DNA from: Lepidostoma basale
Lineage: Eukaryota > Arthropoda > Insecta > Trichoptera > Lepidostomatidae
Assembly (NCBI GenBank): GCA_022606425.2
Contig: JAHDVF020000136.1
Location: 1 to 64,000, forward strand
Reading direction: 5' to 3'
Length of the DNA: 64,000 nt
Shown: positions 42,810 through 53,109 of the stretch, piece after piece
Position numbering within the stretch: position 1 is the first letter of the stretch
Layout of the letters: the number at the start of each line of letters is the position of its first letter
Position numbers and translations under genes: made by a program
The notes under the pieces: model-generated
Database searches by the model: none
The model's input: the letters and a program-made list of their open reading frames with translations, nothing else
What the model was told of the DNA's origin: nothing

Positions 42810-42995
42810 AAAGATTGCTGGAGTGGCACCCAGGTGGTAGAATTGGACGACCAAGGCTGCGATGGGTGGATGAAGTTGGGAGAGATGGGGCGAAGTTGTT
42901 ACGAGTGTCAGATTGGAGGGTCGAAGCGGAGGACAGGAGGAGTTGGAGGCGAAGAATACTGGAGGCTAAGGCTCGATATGGACTGTAGGGCCATC
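42810..42995 (+). mobile_element. LINE-like C-terminal fragment
   Basis: The plus strand reads EWHPGGRIGRPRLRWVDEVG, LLRVSDWRVEAEDRRSWRR and ILEAKARYGL, then a stop, as in RTE-like ends (GRPRxRW..D..). Confidence 0.6.
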
Positions 42996-43074
42996 GAAGA
43001 AGTGCATTAAACTAAAAAAATATTCACAATGTTGCATTCGTACATCATCGTACCTATTATTATAATTTGTCGAC

Positions 43075-43265
43075 CTTCGTGGGAGAGTGGTAAGAGCTCT
43101 ATAGGCCCATTCCGAAAGTCCCGGGTTCGATTCCCGGCGATGGCAGTGTGATTGTCTCACCGTCTTTGGTCTGATGTAGAATTCACATGACAATAAAATA
43201 GCGATAGATTTGCTACTCATCACATGTCACGATATCAATATAATAATAGCTAAAAGCAAATTGTA
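43075..43265 (+). mobile_element. tRNA-derived SINE-A copy
   Basis: CGTGGGAGAGTGGTAAGAGC (box A) and CGGGTTCGATTCCCGGCGAT (box B), then the SINE body AATAAAATAGCGATAGATTT. Not a functional tRNA: the acceptor ends do not pair. Confidence 0.8.
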
Positions 43266-43304
43266 ATATAAAAACAAAACAAAAAACAATATAAAATAAC
43301 AACA

Positions 43305-43565
43305 ACAAACCATCACGTCGTTTCGCTGCAAGGAATGTACCGCCACACTACTCTTTCCTGACATACCTCTCTAGATTCCTTCACATTCATACAGCGAGTT
43401 TTACAGGCAAGTCGATTCTTCAGGCTTCTAATATGACCACTCCTTAAATTTTGATTAATTTGGTCATGCCATGTTTTCCTCGGTCTACCTCGACTCCATA
43501 CTCCATTTACATCGTTAACGTATACTTTTTTAACCATTCTTCTTCACCCATAAGCTCCATATGTC
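43305..43565 (-). mobile_element. RTE-like family A2 LINE
   Basis: Minus frame: VKKVYVNDVNGVWSRGRPRK, LRSGHIRSLKNRLACKTRCM and NVKESREVCQE. Confidence 0.7.
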
Positions 43566-43639
43566 CGAAAAAGCAATATTATATTTAACAAGACAATTTT
43601 TTAAACATGAGCTAAATCTCATGCTCATAAGAGAAATCA

Positions 43640-43885
43640 TATGTTCAATAGTCCATTGTTTTGCCTGAAACGCTATGATACTTCAACATTATAAACTGTT
43701 TAATTATACAACTCTGTTTTTATGTATCACAATTTTGTTTCTATTTTTCGCTACAGCTGTTTCATCAACCTATGTGTGATGATGTCAACATAGGTTGACG
43801 AAACAGCTGTCGCGAAAAATTAAAATTAAAATAAAATTGTGATACATAAAAACAAAGTTGTACTCGTATAAATAAACAGTTTATC
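43640..43885. mobile_element. foldback element with CAGCTGTTTCRTCAACC core
   Basis: TTTTTATGTATCACAATTTT...ACAGCTGTTTCATCAACCTA pairs with TAGGTTGACGAAACAGCTGT...ATTGTGATACATAAAAACA about a TGATGATG centre. The flank CATTGTTTTGCCTGAAACGC matches the 4175 flank. Confidence 0.75.
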
Positions 43886-44094
43886 ATAATATGTTCATAT
43901 TATTTGTGTGAATGTAAACAAAAATCTCAAAAATATAAATTAAAAATGAATATGTACTTGTAGTTGTGTTCCGCTTACTTTTTAGCATCCACTGATCACT
44001 CTTGTCATCTTTTTCATCACCCAGGAGTTCTTCTTATGAAATATTCTAAAATATTACTTTTTTTATTTTTATTAGTTTTAAAACGTATTACAAA

Positions 44095-44390
44095 CAAACA
44101 AACCATCACGCCGTGATGCACGCGCGTTTCCCCGCAGGCTTAGGCAGAGAGAATAGACCGCCACACCACTCTATCCTGAAAAACCTCTCTAGCTTCCTTC
44201 ACATTCATACAACGAGTCATACACGCACGTCGATTCCTCCGACTTCTAACATTACCAACCTTTAAAATTTGATTAATTTGGTCATGCCATGTTTTCCTCA
44301 GTCTGCCTCGACTCCATTCTTTCTCCATCCATGTGTTCCATATGTCCGAACCATCGCAGCGATCTTTTTTTAATTTTGTTCATTATACTT
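44095..44390 (-). mobile_element. RTE-like family A2 LINE with TTTG-type tail
   Basis: The plus strand starts AACAAACAAACCATCACGCC, contains a unique GTGATGCACGCGCGTTTCCC insertion at the end, and the minus frame reads LRKTWHDQINQILKVGNVRS and RRNRRACMTRCMNVKEAREV. An inverted counterpart sits at 46840-47215. Confidence 0.75.
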
Positions 44391-44469
44391 CTTCCGGTCT
44401 ATATTCCTTTCTTCTATCAGCATTTTACAACTTTTTACAAATTTCTTTTTATCCGCTTTTGATATATAA

Positions 44470-44950
44470 AAAACTAACTAACTCACCTTCACGCCGCCTC
44501 GCCGAAAGGGTAGGCAGAAAGAATGGACTAACACACTTTTCTTTTCTGACATATTTCTCTCGCTTCCTCAACATTCATACATCGTGTCATGCACACGCGT
44601 CGATTTCTCTGACTCCTCACATGGCCAACATTAAATATTTGATTTATTTGATCGTGCCACGTTTTCCTCGGTCTTCCTCTAATTCTGGTTCCATTTATAT
44701 CATTAACATATATTTTTTTTACCATTCTTTCTTTATTCATTCTTTCCATATGTCCAAACCATCTTAATGATCCTTTCATTATTTTGTTCATGACACCATC
44801 ATTCGCACCGCATTCACTTATTATATTTTCATTCCACACTCTATCATACGAGTATCCACACATTCGTCTAAGAGATCTCATTTCTACTGCATTTATTCTA
44901 CTTTCATCCTTCTTTTGCCAGTTCCATGCTTCGCTTCCGTACATAAGGAT
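44470..44950 (-). mobile_element. RTE-like family A LINE
   Basis: Minus frame: LMYGSEAWNWQKKDESRIN, MRSLRRMCGYSYDRVWNENI and GTRIRGRPRKTWHDQINQI. The tail complement is CTAACTAACTCACCTTCACG. The end word GGCGAGGCGGCGTGAAGG recurs at 47300. Confidence 0.8.
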
Positions 44951-45204
44951 ATATAATATGTAATATAATTTGGTTTGGAGTAATAATGTTAATATATTAA
45001 AGATGGCAAACGCAAAAAAAAAGAATTCAGAAGTGTGACGATGTATTTGCCTTGGCCGTTCGTGTGTCTTGACCATCTGTCAAAATAATCTGATTGGATT
45101 CTAATAACGATGAAATCTGATGAAAAAAGAAATAAGCCAATCATACGCAGATCGATGCATTTGAAGAGAATATATTATTTAACGTATTCTTTCAAATTTT
45201 CACG

Positions 45205-45885
45205 TAATAACTAACTAACTAACTTACCATCACGCCGAATCCCCGAAAGGGCAGGCAGAAAGAATTGACTGCCACACTTAAACCGATGCGGCACTCCATC
45301 CTTCTCGTTTCGCGGTGTAATGTTAGACACTAAAACGTCAAAAAAAAATCATAAATAAATACAAATCAAATAAAATAACAAAATAAAAATAATTTAACAC
45401 ATAATGTTATTTTAGATATTGCACTTTTTGACAGCTGGACGATCCGGACATTTTGTTCATTTAATTTATAGTCCACGTAACAACCGTTTTTTTTTATAAA
45501 ACTGTAATTAGGTATTTAAAACCATCCAACACCACCAAGAAATTAAAAATATTATTGAAGAATTTATTCAAATTGTCCTTGGATCAAACGAAAATTTTAT
45601 TTTTACACCTGTCAAAATTCTTTATATTCGTATATACAAAAAATTGTATACAATTTTAACATCAAAACAGTAAAAATTTATTTCGTGTCACAATCAACTA
45701 TTATAAATTGCGACAACAATCAAATTGACCAAAACAAATCACCTTTACACGAAATATCTATAAATTTACGGGAACACCATATTAAACGTCACGTAATGAA
45801 CGGCACAAAACACGAAATCAAATCTAGGAGACACATTTATATATTTGTGGGACTGGGAGGATTAATCCCATCCCTCCTACCTAAC
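45205..45885 (-). mobile_element. non-autonomous retroelement with family A tail
   Basis: The last ~80 bp (plus strand CTAACTAACTAACTTACCAT to GACTGCCACACTT) are family A. The remaining ~580 bp are unrelated to its coding region and AT-rich. The same combination, including GATGCGGCACT and AATTGCGACAACAATC-type words, recurs at 48155-48830. Confidence 0.6.
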
Positions 45886-46105
45886 CTATGGCGCTAGTAT
45901 GCTGGCAGCAGCATAGCGCCCCCTGGAGACACGGACCCCGTCTTTGCTCCGGGCTAATTACCGCGTCCTTCTGCCGAGCGACACGCGTCCACTCGAACGC
46001 TCTCGCCCTATCTATTGTTATACACTTGTCTGTGCCGAAATAAATAACTGTGTACCAACCAACCTCTGACTTTTCACTTGCACACCGAACCACCTAACAC
46101 TACAT
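45885..46105. other. GC-rich block, possible solo LTR
   Basis: It begins near TATGGCGCTAGTATGCTGGC and contains AATAAATAACTGTGTACC, a plausible LTR polyadenylation region. ACCTAAC occurs on both sides as a possible target duplication. No primer-binding site or gag/pol was found. Tentative. Confidence 0.25.
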
Positions 46106-46384
46106 ATTTTTTAGAAGATAAATTTCGAGCATTTTAAGATAATTCAATGATTTGGCTTGCTAGAACATTGATAATTGTTATATACCAAAATTTTGATAAC
46201 GCTATAGCAAAGCAAAATATGATATACTTTTTTTTCTTCGATGGCCCTACAACCCAACTTCTGCTGCAGCCCTAAAATTCTACATTTACCAAAGTTGGTT
46301 ATTACGTAAACATATAATAAAACATCTTGTATAATGTGTTAAATATTTGATATTGGGTTTTAAAATGTTATATAAATAATAACT

Positions 46385-46840
46385 ATAGTAGAATAAATGC
46401 AGTAGAAATGAGATCACTTAGACGAATGTGTCGACAATCTGTATACGATAGAGTGTCGAATGAAAATATAAGAAGTGAATGCGGTGCGAATGATGGTGTT
46501 ATGAACAAAATAATGAAAGGATCATAAAGATGGTTTGGACACATGGAAATAATGAATGAAGAAATAATGGTAAAAAAATATTTGTTTACGATGTAAATGG
46601 AATCAGAAATAGAGAAAGACCGAGGAAAACGTGGCACGATCAAATAAATAAAATATTCAATGTCGGCTATGTGTCGGCTATGTTGTTCGGAGTCATATAA
46701 ATCGACGCACGTGCATGACGCGATGTATGAATGTTGAGGAATCGAGAGAAATATGTCAGGAAAGAAAAGTGTGGCAGTCCATTCTTTCTGCCTACCCCTT
46801 CGGGGAGATGGCGTGATAGTTAGTTAGTTAGTTTTTTATA
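46385..46840 (+). mobile_element. RTE-like family A LINE
   Basis: From GTAGAATAAATGCAGTAGAA to GGCGTGATAGTTAGTTAGTT; several stops. Confidence 0.75.
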
Positions 46841-47325
46841 TATCAAAAGCGGATAAAAAGAAATTTGTAATACGTTGTAAAATGCTGATATAAGAAAGGA
46901 ATATAGACCGGAAGAAGTATTATGAACAAAATTAAAAAAGGATCGCTGCGATGGTTCGGACATATGGAACACATGGATGGAGAAAGAATGGAGTTGAGGC
47001 AGACTGAGGAAAACATGGCATGACCAAATTAATCAAATTTTAAAGGTTGGTAATGTTAGAAGTCGGAGGAATCGACGTGCGTGTATGACTCGTTGTATGA
47101 ATGTGAAGGAATCTAGAGAGGTTTGTCAGGATAGAGTGGTGTGGCGGTCTATTCTCTCTGCCTAAGCCTGCGGGGAAACGCGCGTGCATCACGGCGTGAT
47201 GGTTTGTTTGTTTGATGCATGTTGAGGAAACAAGATAAATATGTCAGAAAAGAAAAGTGTGTTAGTCCATTCTTTCTGCCTACCCCTTCGGCGAGGCGGC
47301 GTGAAGGTTAGTTAGTTAGTTTATG
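46840..47325 (+). mobile_element. RTE-like family A2 LINE plus family A tail
   Basis: 46840-47215 mirrors 44095-44480, including TATATATCAAAAGCGGATAA and the CGCGCGTGCATCACGGC insertion. 47217-47325 is a separate family A tail ending GGCGAGGCGGCGTGAAGG. Confidence 0.75.
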
Positions 47326-47329
47326 TATT

Positions 47330-47960
47330 ATTTTAAGGGCATATAAGGTTTTTGAGCTAAAATTTCTTTTATATTTACCATTATCTTGTGTTGGTGTGAT
47401 AAAAATATCTAAAACCCTTGAGATGAGTATCAGGTTATGTTTTTATCTTATTCCTAAAATTTTGATCCCGAAATAGAATTAGAACTATTCTTAACATTGA
47501 TGGGAAAATTGGATTCAAGTTTTGTGAAAATATCTACTATGTTTTTAAAGTTATTCAAATGGTAATCTCATAAGACGCAGCTCATAAGACCAAATTAATA
47601 TTTTCAAGAACAATGAAAAAAACTTTTAATCACGATAAAATTTGTTGGATAGCTTGATAGAATATACAATTTACAAAAAATGCTTGAATTTAAAATCATA
47701 TGACGGATTATGCCACTTAGTATGTATTTTTTTGGAATAATCTAATGATTTTACTGAAATCTCTCGATGGAAGTTCATTTTAAATAATAATTTCGAACTT
47801 TTATGAGGAGAACCCTTAGAGGTAGGATACCAAATGAATTAATTCGCAAATCCTGAAAAGAATTAAGACATAGTGAGGTGGATAAGAAAGAGAAAATGAT
47901 TTAAAAGATTTTCTGAAAGTTGATAAGAAGAAGAAGAATGAAATAAAACGATGTTTTTTT
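47330..47960. other. AT-rich stretch with a LINE scrap
   Basis: 47800-47940 contains CCCTTAGAGGTAGGATACCA and GATAAGAAGAAGAAGAATG, resembling the end of the 52265 LINE. Nothing else. Confidence 0.4.
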
Positions 47961-47964
47961 TAAC

Positions 47965-48130
47965 TACTTCCAGTTTTGTCTTTATTTCGACAGCGACCGG
48001 TTTCGCCAGGCTCGCTGGCCTTGACAGACTGGTCAACGACCAGTATCAACAGTCTTTTGATGCCAGAGAGTCTGGTGAAACCAGTCGCTGTCGAAATGAA
48101 GAACAAAGTGGAAGTTGTTTAAAAACATTT
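47965..48130. mobile_element. foldback element with decayed hammerhead-like arms
   Basis: TTATTTCGACAGCGACCGGTTTC mirrors GAAACCAGTCGCTGTCGAAAT. Stems GCCAG/CTGGC (minus) and CCAGA/TCTGG (plus) precede GAAA and the ACCGGT or ACCAGT word. The CTGANGA segment is degraded in both arms. Confidence 0.55.
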
Positions 48131-48154
48131 TATTTTATTATTATATATATATAT

Positions 48155-48830
48155 ATAACTAACTAACTAACCATCACGCAGTCTCCCCGAAAGGGTAGGC
48201 AGAAAGAATGGACTGTCACACTTTTACTGATGCGGCACTTCATCCTTCTCTTTTCGCCCCGCGGGAGACGCGGTGTGATGGGTTGCGAACCTCATCGCCA
48301 CCAATAGGCATCTCCCTTCGCACACTTCGATCGTCCAACACCCACAAAATAAATCTAAAACAAATAATATAAAATACAATGATATAAAATAAAATAACAA
48401 AATAAAAATAATTTAACACAAAATGTTATTTTTAGATGGTGCACATATTGTCTATTTAATTTATGTTCCACGTATCAACCGTTTTTAATTTAGCACATAA
48501 TGTAATAACACATAATGCTTTTTTCGATGTTGCACATGTTGACATGGACGATCCGGACTTTTGTGTTTGTTTAATTTATGTTACACGTATCCACCGTTTT
48601 TTAAATTAGCTGGCACTTAACTAGGCACTTAACCAGCAAGAAATTAAAAATGATATTGAAGAAATTATTTAAATTGTCATTGGAACAAATGAAAAAATTA
48701 TTTTTACACCTGTCAAAATTCTTTATAAAAACGAAAAACTAATATAATTTTAACAGCAAAACAGTACAAACGTATTACGTGTCACAATTAACTATTATAA
48801 AGTGCGACAACAGTTCAATTGACCAAAATT
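48155..48830 (-). mobile_element. non-autonomous retroelement with family A tail, second copy
   Basis: The tail complement CTAACTAACTAACCATCACG is followed by GATGCGGCACTTCATCC, an extra GC-rich block (CCCGCGGGAGACGCGG) absent from the first copy, then shared AT-rich body words (AATAACAAAATAAAAATAAT, CACCTGTCAAAATTCTTTAT). Confidence 0.6.
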
Positions 48831-48839
48831 ATGTATATT

Positions 48840-49715
48840 TTTATGAATATTTTATATTTAAATATGGAGTACAGGAAAATAAAAAAATAATTAGGTTGGT
48901 GTTTTTTTTTCAATAGCATTTGTTAAATCATAATCATGAAATGAATTTTTTACGTATTTAAAACTTGAACGTAAAAAAACTTTTTTCACAAATCATTGTT
49001 TTCCTGCTTATTCGATCATTGTTTTTCTTGATACAAAAAATATTTTTATTGTCTTGTTTGTAATGCTTGGCTTTTGATACATAGGACGTAGGTTCTATAC
49101 TGGACATGAGTCAGTTCATTTTTTAATTGACAATTCGCAGAATTTTTTGCGATAATTTCTTTAGGTTCGGAGATTATAAAAAAACATATTGATAAACCTA
49201 TTTTTTATAATAGGAAGGATAGTTTAAATCGCGGATTGGGTTCGTTTATGGTAGAGGCATTCAACATTATTGCTAAAGTTGAATCGGACAAGGTTAAATA
49301 TTGAAATACTAGTCTATTATTACTTTGTTTAAACCAAGTATTACGTATGGCTTATAAACCGTGTTATATTGATTCTAATCAACCTGTGTAAATAGATTTT
49401 GAAGCATTGTTATTTGCAAAAGCAGTGTTATTTGTTATATAATAATAAGCAACTTTTATTATTAATATAATACAGTGTTTACGTATTGAGGTATTAATAG
49501 AAACAATAATATAAAAATACATTTGTAAACACTTTTGTGATTGCTAATCTCATAGATATTGAAACTGATCATATTTCGTCATTCAAGATTTTTCACGCAG
49601 ATTTGTTTTTTAACATTGACACGCTTTACAACAAAAAAAAAACAATTTACTCCAACTCAATTTACAACAACTGTAATTTTATAACTTTAGTTTACTCTAA
49701 ATAATGAATACAAAA
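48840..49715. other. AT-rich stretch
   Basis: No gene or repeat supported. Confidence 0.4.
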
Positions 49716-49762
49716 AAAATGATACAAAATTTCTTTAAAAAAAATATCACATTAATTTTAAA

Positions 49763-50092
49763 ATGTTCAAATCGTTCTCGGATTTCCAATCTGCCCTAAC
49801 ATTTCATTCCTTGGACTCTCTCGAAAATAGACGTACGCTCAATGATATGATACTGCTTCACAAAATCATTCACTATAAAATTGATAACTCTGAACTTCTT
49901 TGCAAATTGACACTTAATACCCCTACATCTCGCACAAGACACACCGCAAGCCAAGTTTTCCATCTCCCTGTTTATCGCACTAACTACGCTCAAAGCGCGG
50001 CAATGTACAGGATTTGTGACAACTACAACAAGTTTTTTGGAGATATCGATGTTTTCCATTTGAACGAACGAAACTTAAAAAAAAAACGATAG
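49763..50092 (+). CDS. LINE reverse transcriptase C-terminal fragment
   Basis: 109 open codons: SLENRRTLNDMILLHKIIHY, NTPTSRTRHTASQVFHLPVY and RTNYAQSAAMYRICDNYN match the end region of CR1/jockey-type reverse transcriptases (R..D...L.KI, F..P..RTNY). The stop at 50090 follows a lysine run. The catalytic domain is missing upstream. Confidence 0.75.
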   Translation: MFKSFSDFQSALTFHSLDSLENRRTLNDMILLHKIIHYKIDNSELLCKLTLNTPTSRTRHTASQVFHLPVYRTNYAQSAAMYRICDNYNKFFGDIDVFHLNERNLKKKR

Positions 50093-50143
50093 GAGCAACC
50101 TTTCGGCGCGGATGAGACCATAATGTTACATGATATTATAATA

Positions 50144-51397
50144 TTAGGTCCTTACATATGAAATTGGCGTTTTGCCGTACTGGCAACTTTGATCTCAAAT
50201 ATCTTCTCTTCGGTTAGGAATTCCAAATTCAAATTTATACAGCTATTTACTCAAGTATTTGTGTTTCGAAAATTATAATTAATTTGTTTTTTCCTCAATT
50301 GTTTTTTTTCTTTGCGTCACTCAGTTTACAAAATGGAAAACTTGAAAAATCGCGTTATTTACGAGTACGAGTTCCACCGTGGCACCAGTGCTGCAGAAAC
50401 GGCTCGAAGGATTAATAATGTGTATGGCGACGGTGCCGCAAAAGAAAACACAGTGCGTTTTTGGTTCCAACGTTTTCGTTCTGGAAATTTCGACCTGCAG
50501 AACAAGCCCCGTGGACGGCCGGAGACCAAAGTTGATAATGAAGAATTGAAGGCTATTGTGGAAGCGGATCCATCACAAACCACGTCCGAGTTAGCTTCAG
50601 GCTGCGGTGTTAGTGATAAAACTGTTTTAATCCACTTGAAGCAAATTGGGAAGGTGAAAAAGCTTGAAAGGTGGGTACCTCACGAATTGAGTGAAGCAAA
50701 TCAACAAACGCGCGTTGACTGCTGCGTTGCATTACTCAACCGGCACAATAATGAAGGGATTTTGAATCGAATCATTACCTGTGATGAAAAGTGGATCCTG
50801 TATGATAATCGGAAGCGCTCATCGCAATGGCTGAACCCTGCCGAACCAGCCAAACCATGCCCCAAGCGAAAATTGACTCCAAAAAAGTTACTTGTGAGCG
50901 TTTGGTGGACTAGTGCTGGTGTCGTTCACTACAGCTTTCTTAAATCAGGCCAGACGATTACGGCAGATGTCTATTGTCAGCAACTGCAAACCATGATGGA
51001 AAAGCTAGCTGCTAAACAACCGAGGCTGGTTAATCGCTCTAGGCCACTGCTGCTTCATGATAACGCTAGACCACACACTGCACAACAGACGGCTACCAAA
51101 TTAGAAGAGCTTCAATTGGAATGTCTAAGACATCCACCGTACTCTCCGGACCTTGCCCCAACAGATTACTATTTTTTTCGAAATTTGGATAACTTCTTGC
51201 AAGGGAAAAAATTCAACTCCGATGGGGCAGTCCAAACCGACTTCAAAGATTTTATTGATTTCCGTCCGAATGTTTTTTTTAGTAAAGGGATCGATGAACT
51301 ACCTATGAGATGGCAAAAGTTCATAGATAGCAATGGTACATACTTTGACTTTATGTTCCTCCCATACAAAACGCCAATTTCATATGTAAGCACCTAA
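50144..51397 (+). mobile_element. complete mariner transposon, 1254 bp
   Basis: The terminal inverted repeats are about 31 bp with one mismatch (TTAGGTC versus TTAGGTG, then CTTACATATGAAATTGGC shared) at 50144 and, inverted, to 51397. TA target duplications are at 50142-50143 and 51398-51399. The single ORF is uninterrupted. Confidence 0.93.
50333..51397 (+). CDS. mariner transposase, DD34D
   Basis: 354 codons from the ATG at 50333 (MENLKNRVIYEYEFHRG) to a TAA formed by the last three bases of the right TIR. The N-terminal half has two helix-turn-helix regions (GTSAAETARRINNVYGD; TTSELASGCGVSDKTVLIHL), then WVPHEL. The catalytic Asp residues are D151 in TCDEKW, D243 in HDNARPH and D278 in YSPDLAPTDYYFF; exactly 34 residues separate the last two, the mariner signature. 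The enzyme cuts and pastes the element at TA. The C-terminus after NGTYFD runs on about 16 residues through the TIR, which is unusual. Everything needed for transposition appears present; whether it is active is unknown. Confidence 0.95.
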   Translation: MENLKNRVIYEYEFHRGTSAAETARRINNVYGDGAAKENTVRFWFQRFRSGNFDLQNKPRGRPETKVDNEELKAIVEADPSQTTSELASGCGVSDKTVLIHLKQIGKVKKLERWVPHELSEANQQTRVDCCVALLNRHNNEGILNRIITCDEKWILYDNRKRSSQWLNPAEPAKPCPKRKLTPKKLLVSVWWTSAGVVHYSFLKSGQTITADVYCQQLQTMMEKLAAKQPRLVNRSRPLLLHDNARPHTAQQTATKLEELQLECLRHPPYSPDLAPTDYYFFRNLDNFLQGKKFNSDGAVQTDFKDFIDFRPNVFFSKGIDELPMRWQKFIDSNGTYFDFMFLPYKTPISYVST

Positions 51398-51637
51398 TAT
51401 GTTACTTTTATTTTTATTTTAAATTTTGTTCTTATTTCTACTACTATTATTATGTTTAACTCTCAATCATTTGTTTGACCGTATTTTGCCTTAGCTTAAA
51501 TTCAATGAACTGTTTATTGTATTTGTGGTAGCATGTAATTGGCTTTATTTATTATTTTTCTTAATGTTTCTTTGTTAATATATTGATATCGCTGAATGCT
51601 GCCCTTACTGAATAAATAAATAAATAAATATATTTAG

Positions 51638-51820
51638 TGTGCTTCCACTTGTGTTTATCTTCGACCGGTTTCGGCAGCTTGCTGCCATCTTCTGGTCAAA
51701 GGATTTTCGAATTTCTTAATTTCTTAATTTCGAATTTCTTTCGAATAAACTCTTTTGGGCAGCAAGCTGCCGAAACCGGTCGAAGATAAACTCAATTGGA
51801 AGCACACTAAATATATGTAT
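51638..51820. mobile_element. foldback element with ACCGGT hammerhead-like arms
   Basis: Outer arms ATTTAGTGTGCTTCCACTTG and GGAAGCACACTAAAT pair. The left arm (minus) reads CAGAAGA, GGCAGC/GCTGCC, GAAA, ACCGGT, C, GAAG; the U of CTGANGA has become A. The right arm keeps stem II onwards but has lost the core. Confidence 0.65.
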
Positions 51821-52084
51821 ACTAATAAAGATTTTTTGTTTTCATTATTTAAAATGAACTTCTACCAAAAGATATTTCAATTAAAAATATTAATTAGTAT
51901 TAGTTTATTCTGTAATATTAGCGTCGTGTCACAAACAGAGATATTGATAATTATTATACCATAAAATAAAAATCTACTCTGCCGACTACAACTAAGTCTA
52001 GTTTGCGGTCCATGGGCTATCTATGTATGTTCCGACATTTGCATACAGCTGAGTAAACCATAGAAAACACTAAAATAACTCTTT

Positions 52085-52165
52085 CAACATTTGATAAAGC
52101 CTTAGCAAGACAAAACATGTGATTCCCATAAAATAAAATAAAACTTCTAGAAAACTATAACATTG
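52085..52165. repeat. U-family foldback half
   Basis: ACATTTGATAAAGCCTTAGC, AAAACATGTGATTCCC and AAAACTTCTAGAAAACT. Only one arm. Confidence 0.5.
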
Positions 52166-52264
52166 GTATTGATGAATGAATAAATAGATTTACTTTTTGA
52201 TATGTCGTGCCCTCCCCTTGTAGGTGAAGAGTGTTTAATTTTATTTTTTAATATAAAATTCACA

Positions 52265-53105
52265 TTACGTGGTATGCTATGCTGACGATTCAAAGATACT
52301 AACAGAAAGTAAAGACGATCTACAACGAATGCTTTATAGATTTACAGACTTACAGGTTAGTTAGGTTTATAGGTTACAGGTTACAGGTTAGGTTTATAGG
52401 TTTATAGGTTAGTTCAGGTTTGCGTCTGAAAAGTAGGTATAATATGATGATATCCGTCGCCAAAACAACATATCTAACAATATCCAGACAGCCTCTTAGA
52501 TTCAAACTGGTTGTAGACGATAAATCCATAAAACATGTCATGAAGTTCATCGATCTGTATAATGAAGTTAAAAAAACATACTGATAAAGCAGCAGTTATC
52601 TCCGGATGCCTAAGGGATACTGTCTGGGACAATAAGCATATGCTAGTGGAAAGCAAAGTTAGAATTTATAAAAGATGCATCAGGCCCATAATGACTTACG
52701 GAATCGAAGCAAGAGCAGACACTGTCAGAACCAAACATCTCTTAAGAGTAGCAGACATGAGAAAATTGCGACATATTGTGGGAGAACACTTAGAGATAGG
52801 ATACCCAATAAAGAAATTGGTAAATCCTGCAAAATTTAAGACAAAGTGAGATGGAGTCGATTCGGAGAGAAGACGATTCTGGAAAGACCACATCGAGATT
52901 ATGGATCCAGCAAGAATTCCTAAGATCGTGATGTACGAGACTCCAGAGGGTCGTCGACTACCAGGACGACCACCAAATATATGGAGAGAAGGCTGGTCGT
53001 CTTCATCACAGGAAGAAAGTAGATACTCTGCATAAACAGATCAAAATCTACAATCTGATGAAGAAGAGAAGGAGATTTGCATCGTTGTTGAAAAACATTA
53101 AATAA
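52265..53105 (+). mobile_element. RTE/jockey-like LINE with YADD motif
   Basis: TATGCTGACGAT near 52277 encodes YADD followed by SKILTESKDDLQRMLYRF. A GGTTACAGGTTAGGTTTATAG-type tandem patch (52350-52425) interrupts it. The C-terminal frame 52562-52849 and GRRLPGRPPNIWREGWSSSS follow. Several frameshifts are present, so it is defective. Confidence 0.7.
52562..52849 (+). pseudogene. LINE reverse transcriptase C-terminal frame
   Basis: 95 codons: KAAVISGCLRDTVWDNKHML, SKVRIYKRCIRPIMTYGIEA, then KHLLRVADMRKLRHIVGEHL. It corresponds to the IYKxxxRPxxxYGxE region of LINE reverse transcriptases. The reading continues in another frame after a TGA. Confidence 0.65.
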
Positions 53106-53109
53106 ACCT

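Larger units (their letters stand above)
49720..51632 (+). mobile_element. CR1/jockey-like LINE interrupted by mariner
   Basis: The 5' part holds a reverse transcriptase C-terminal frame. After the mariner, the 3' UTR continues to a TGAATAAATAAATAAATAAAT tail at 51610-51632. Removing the mariner makes a continuous 3' end. It is a separate family from the 15604 element. Confidence 0.7.

Noticed and set aside
43075..43145. Possible functional tRNA gene
   Set aside because: Box A and box B are present but acceptor and anticodon stems do not pair, and the same body follows in other SINE copies.
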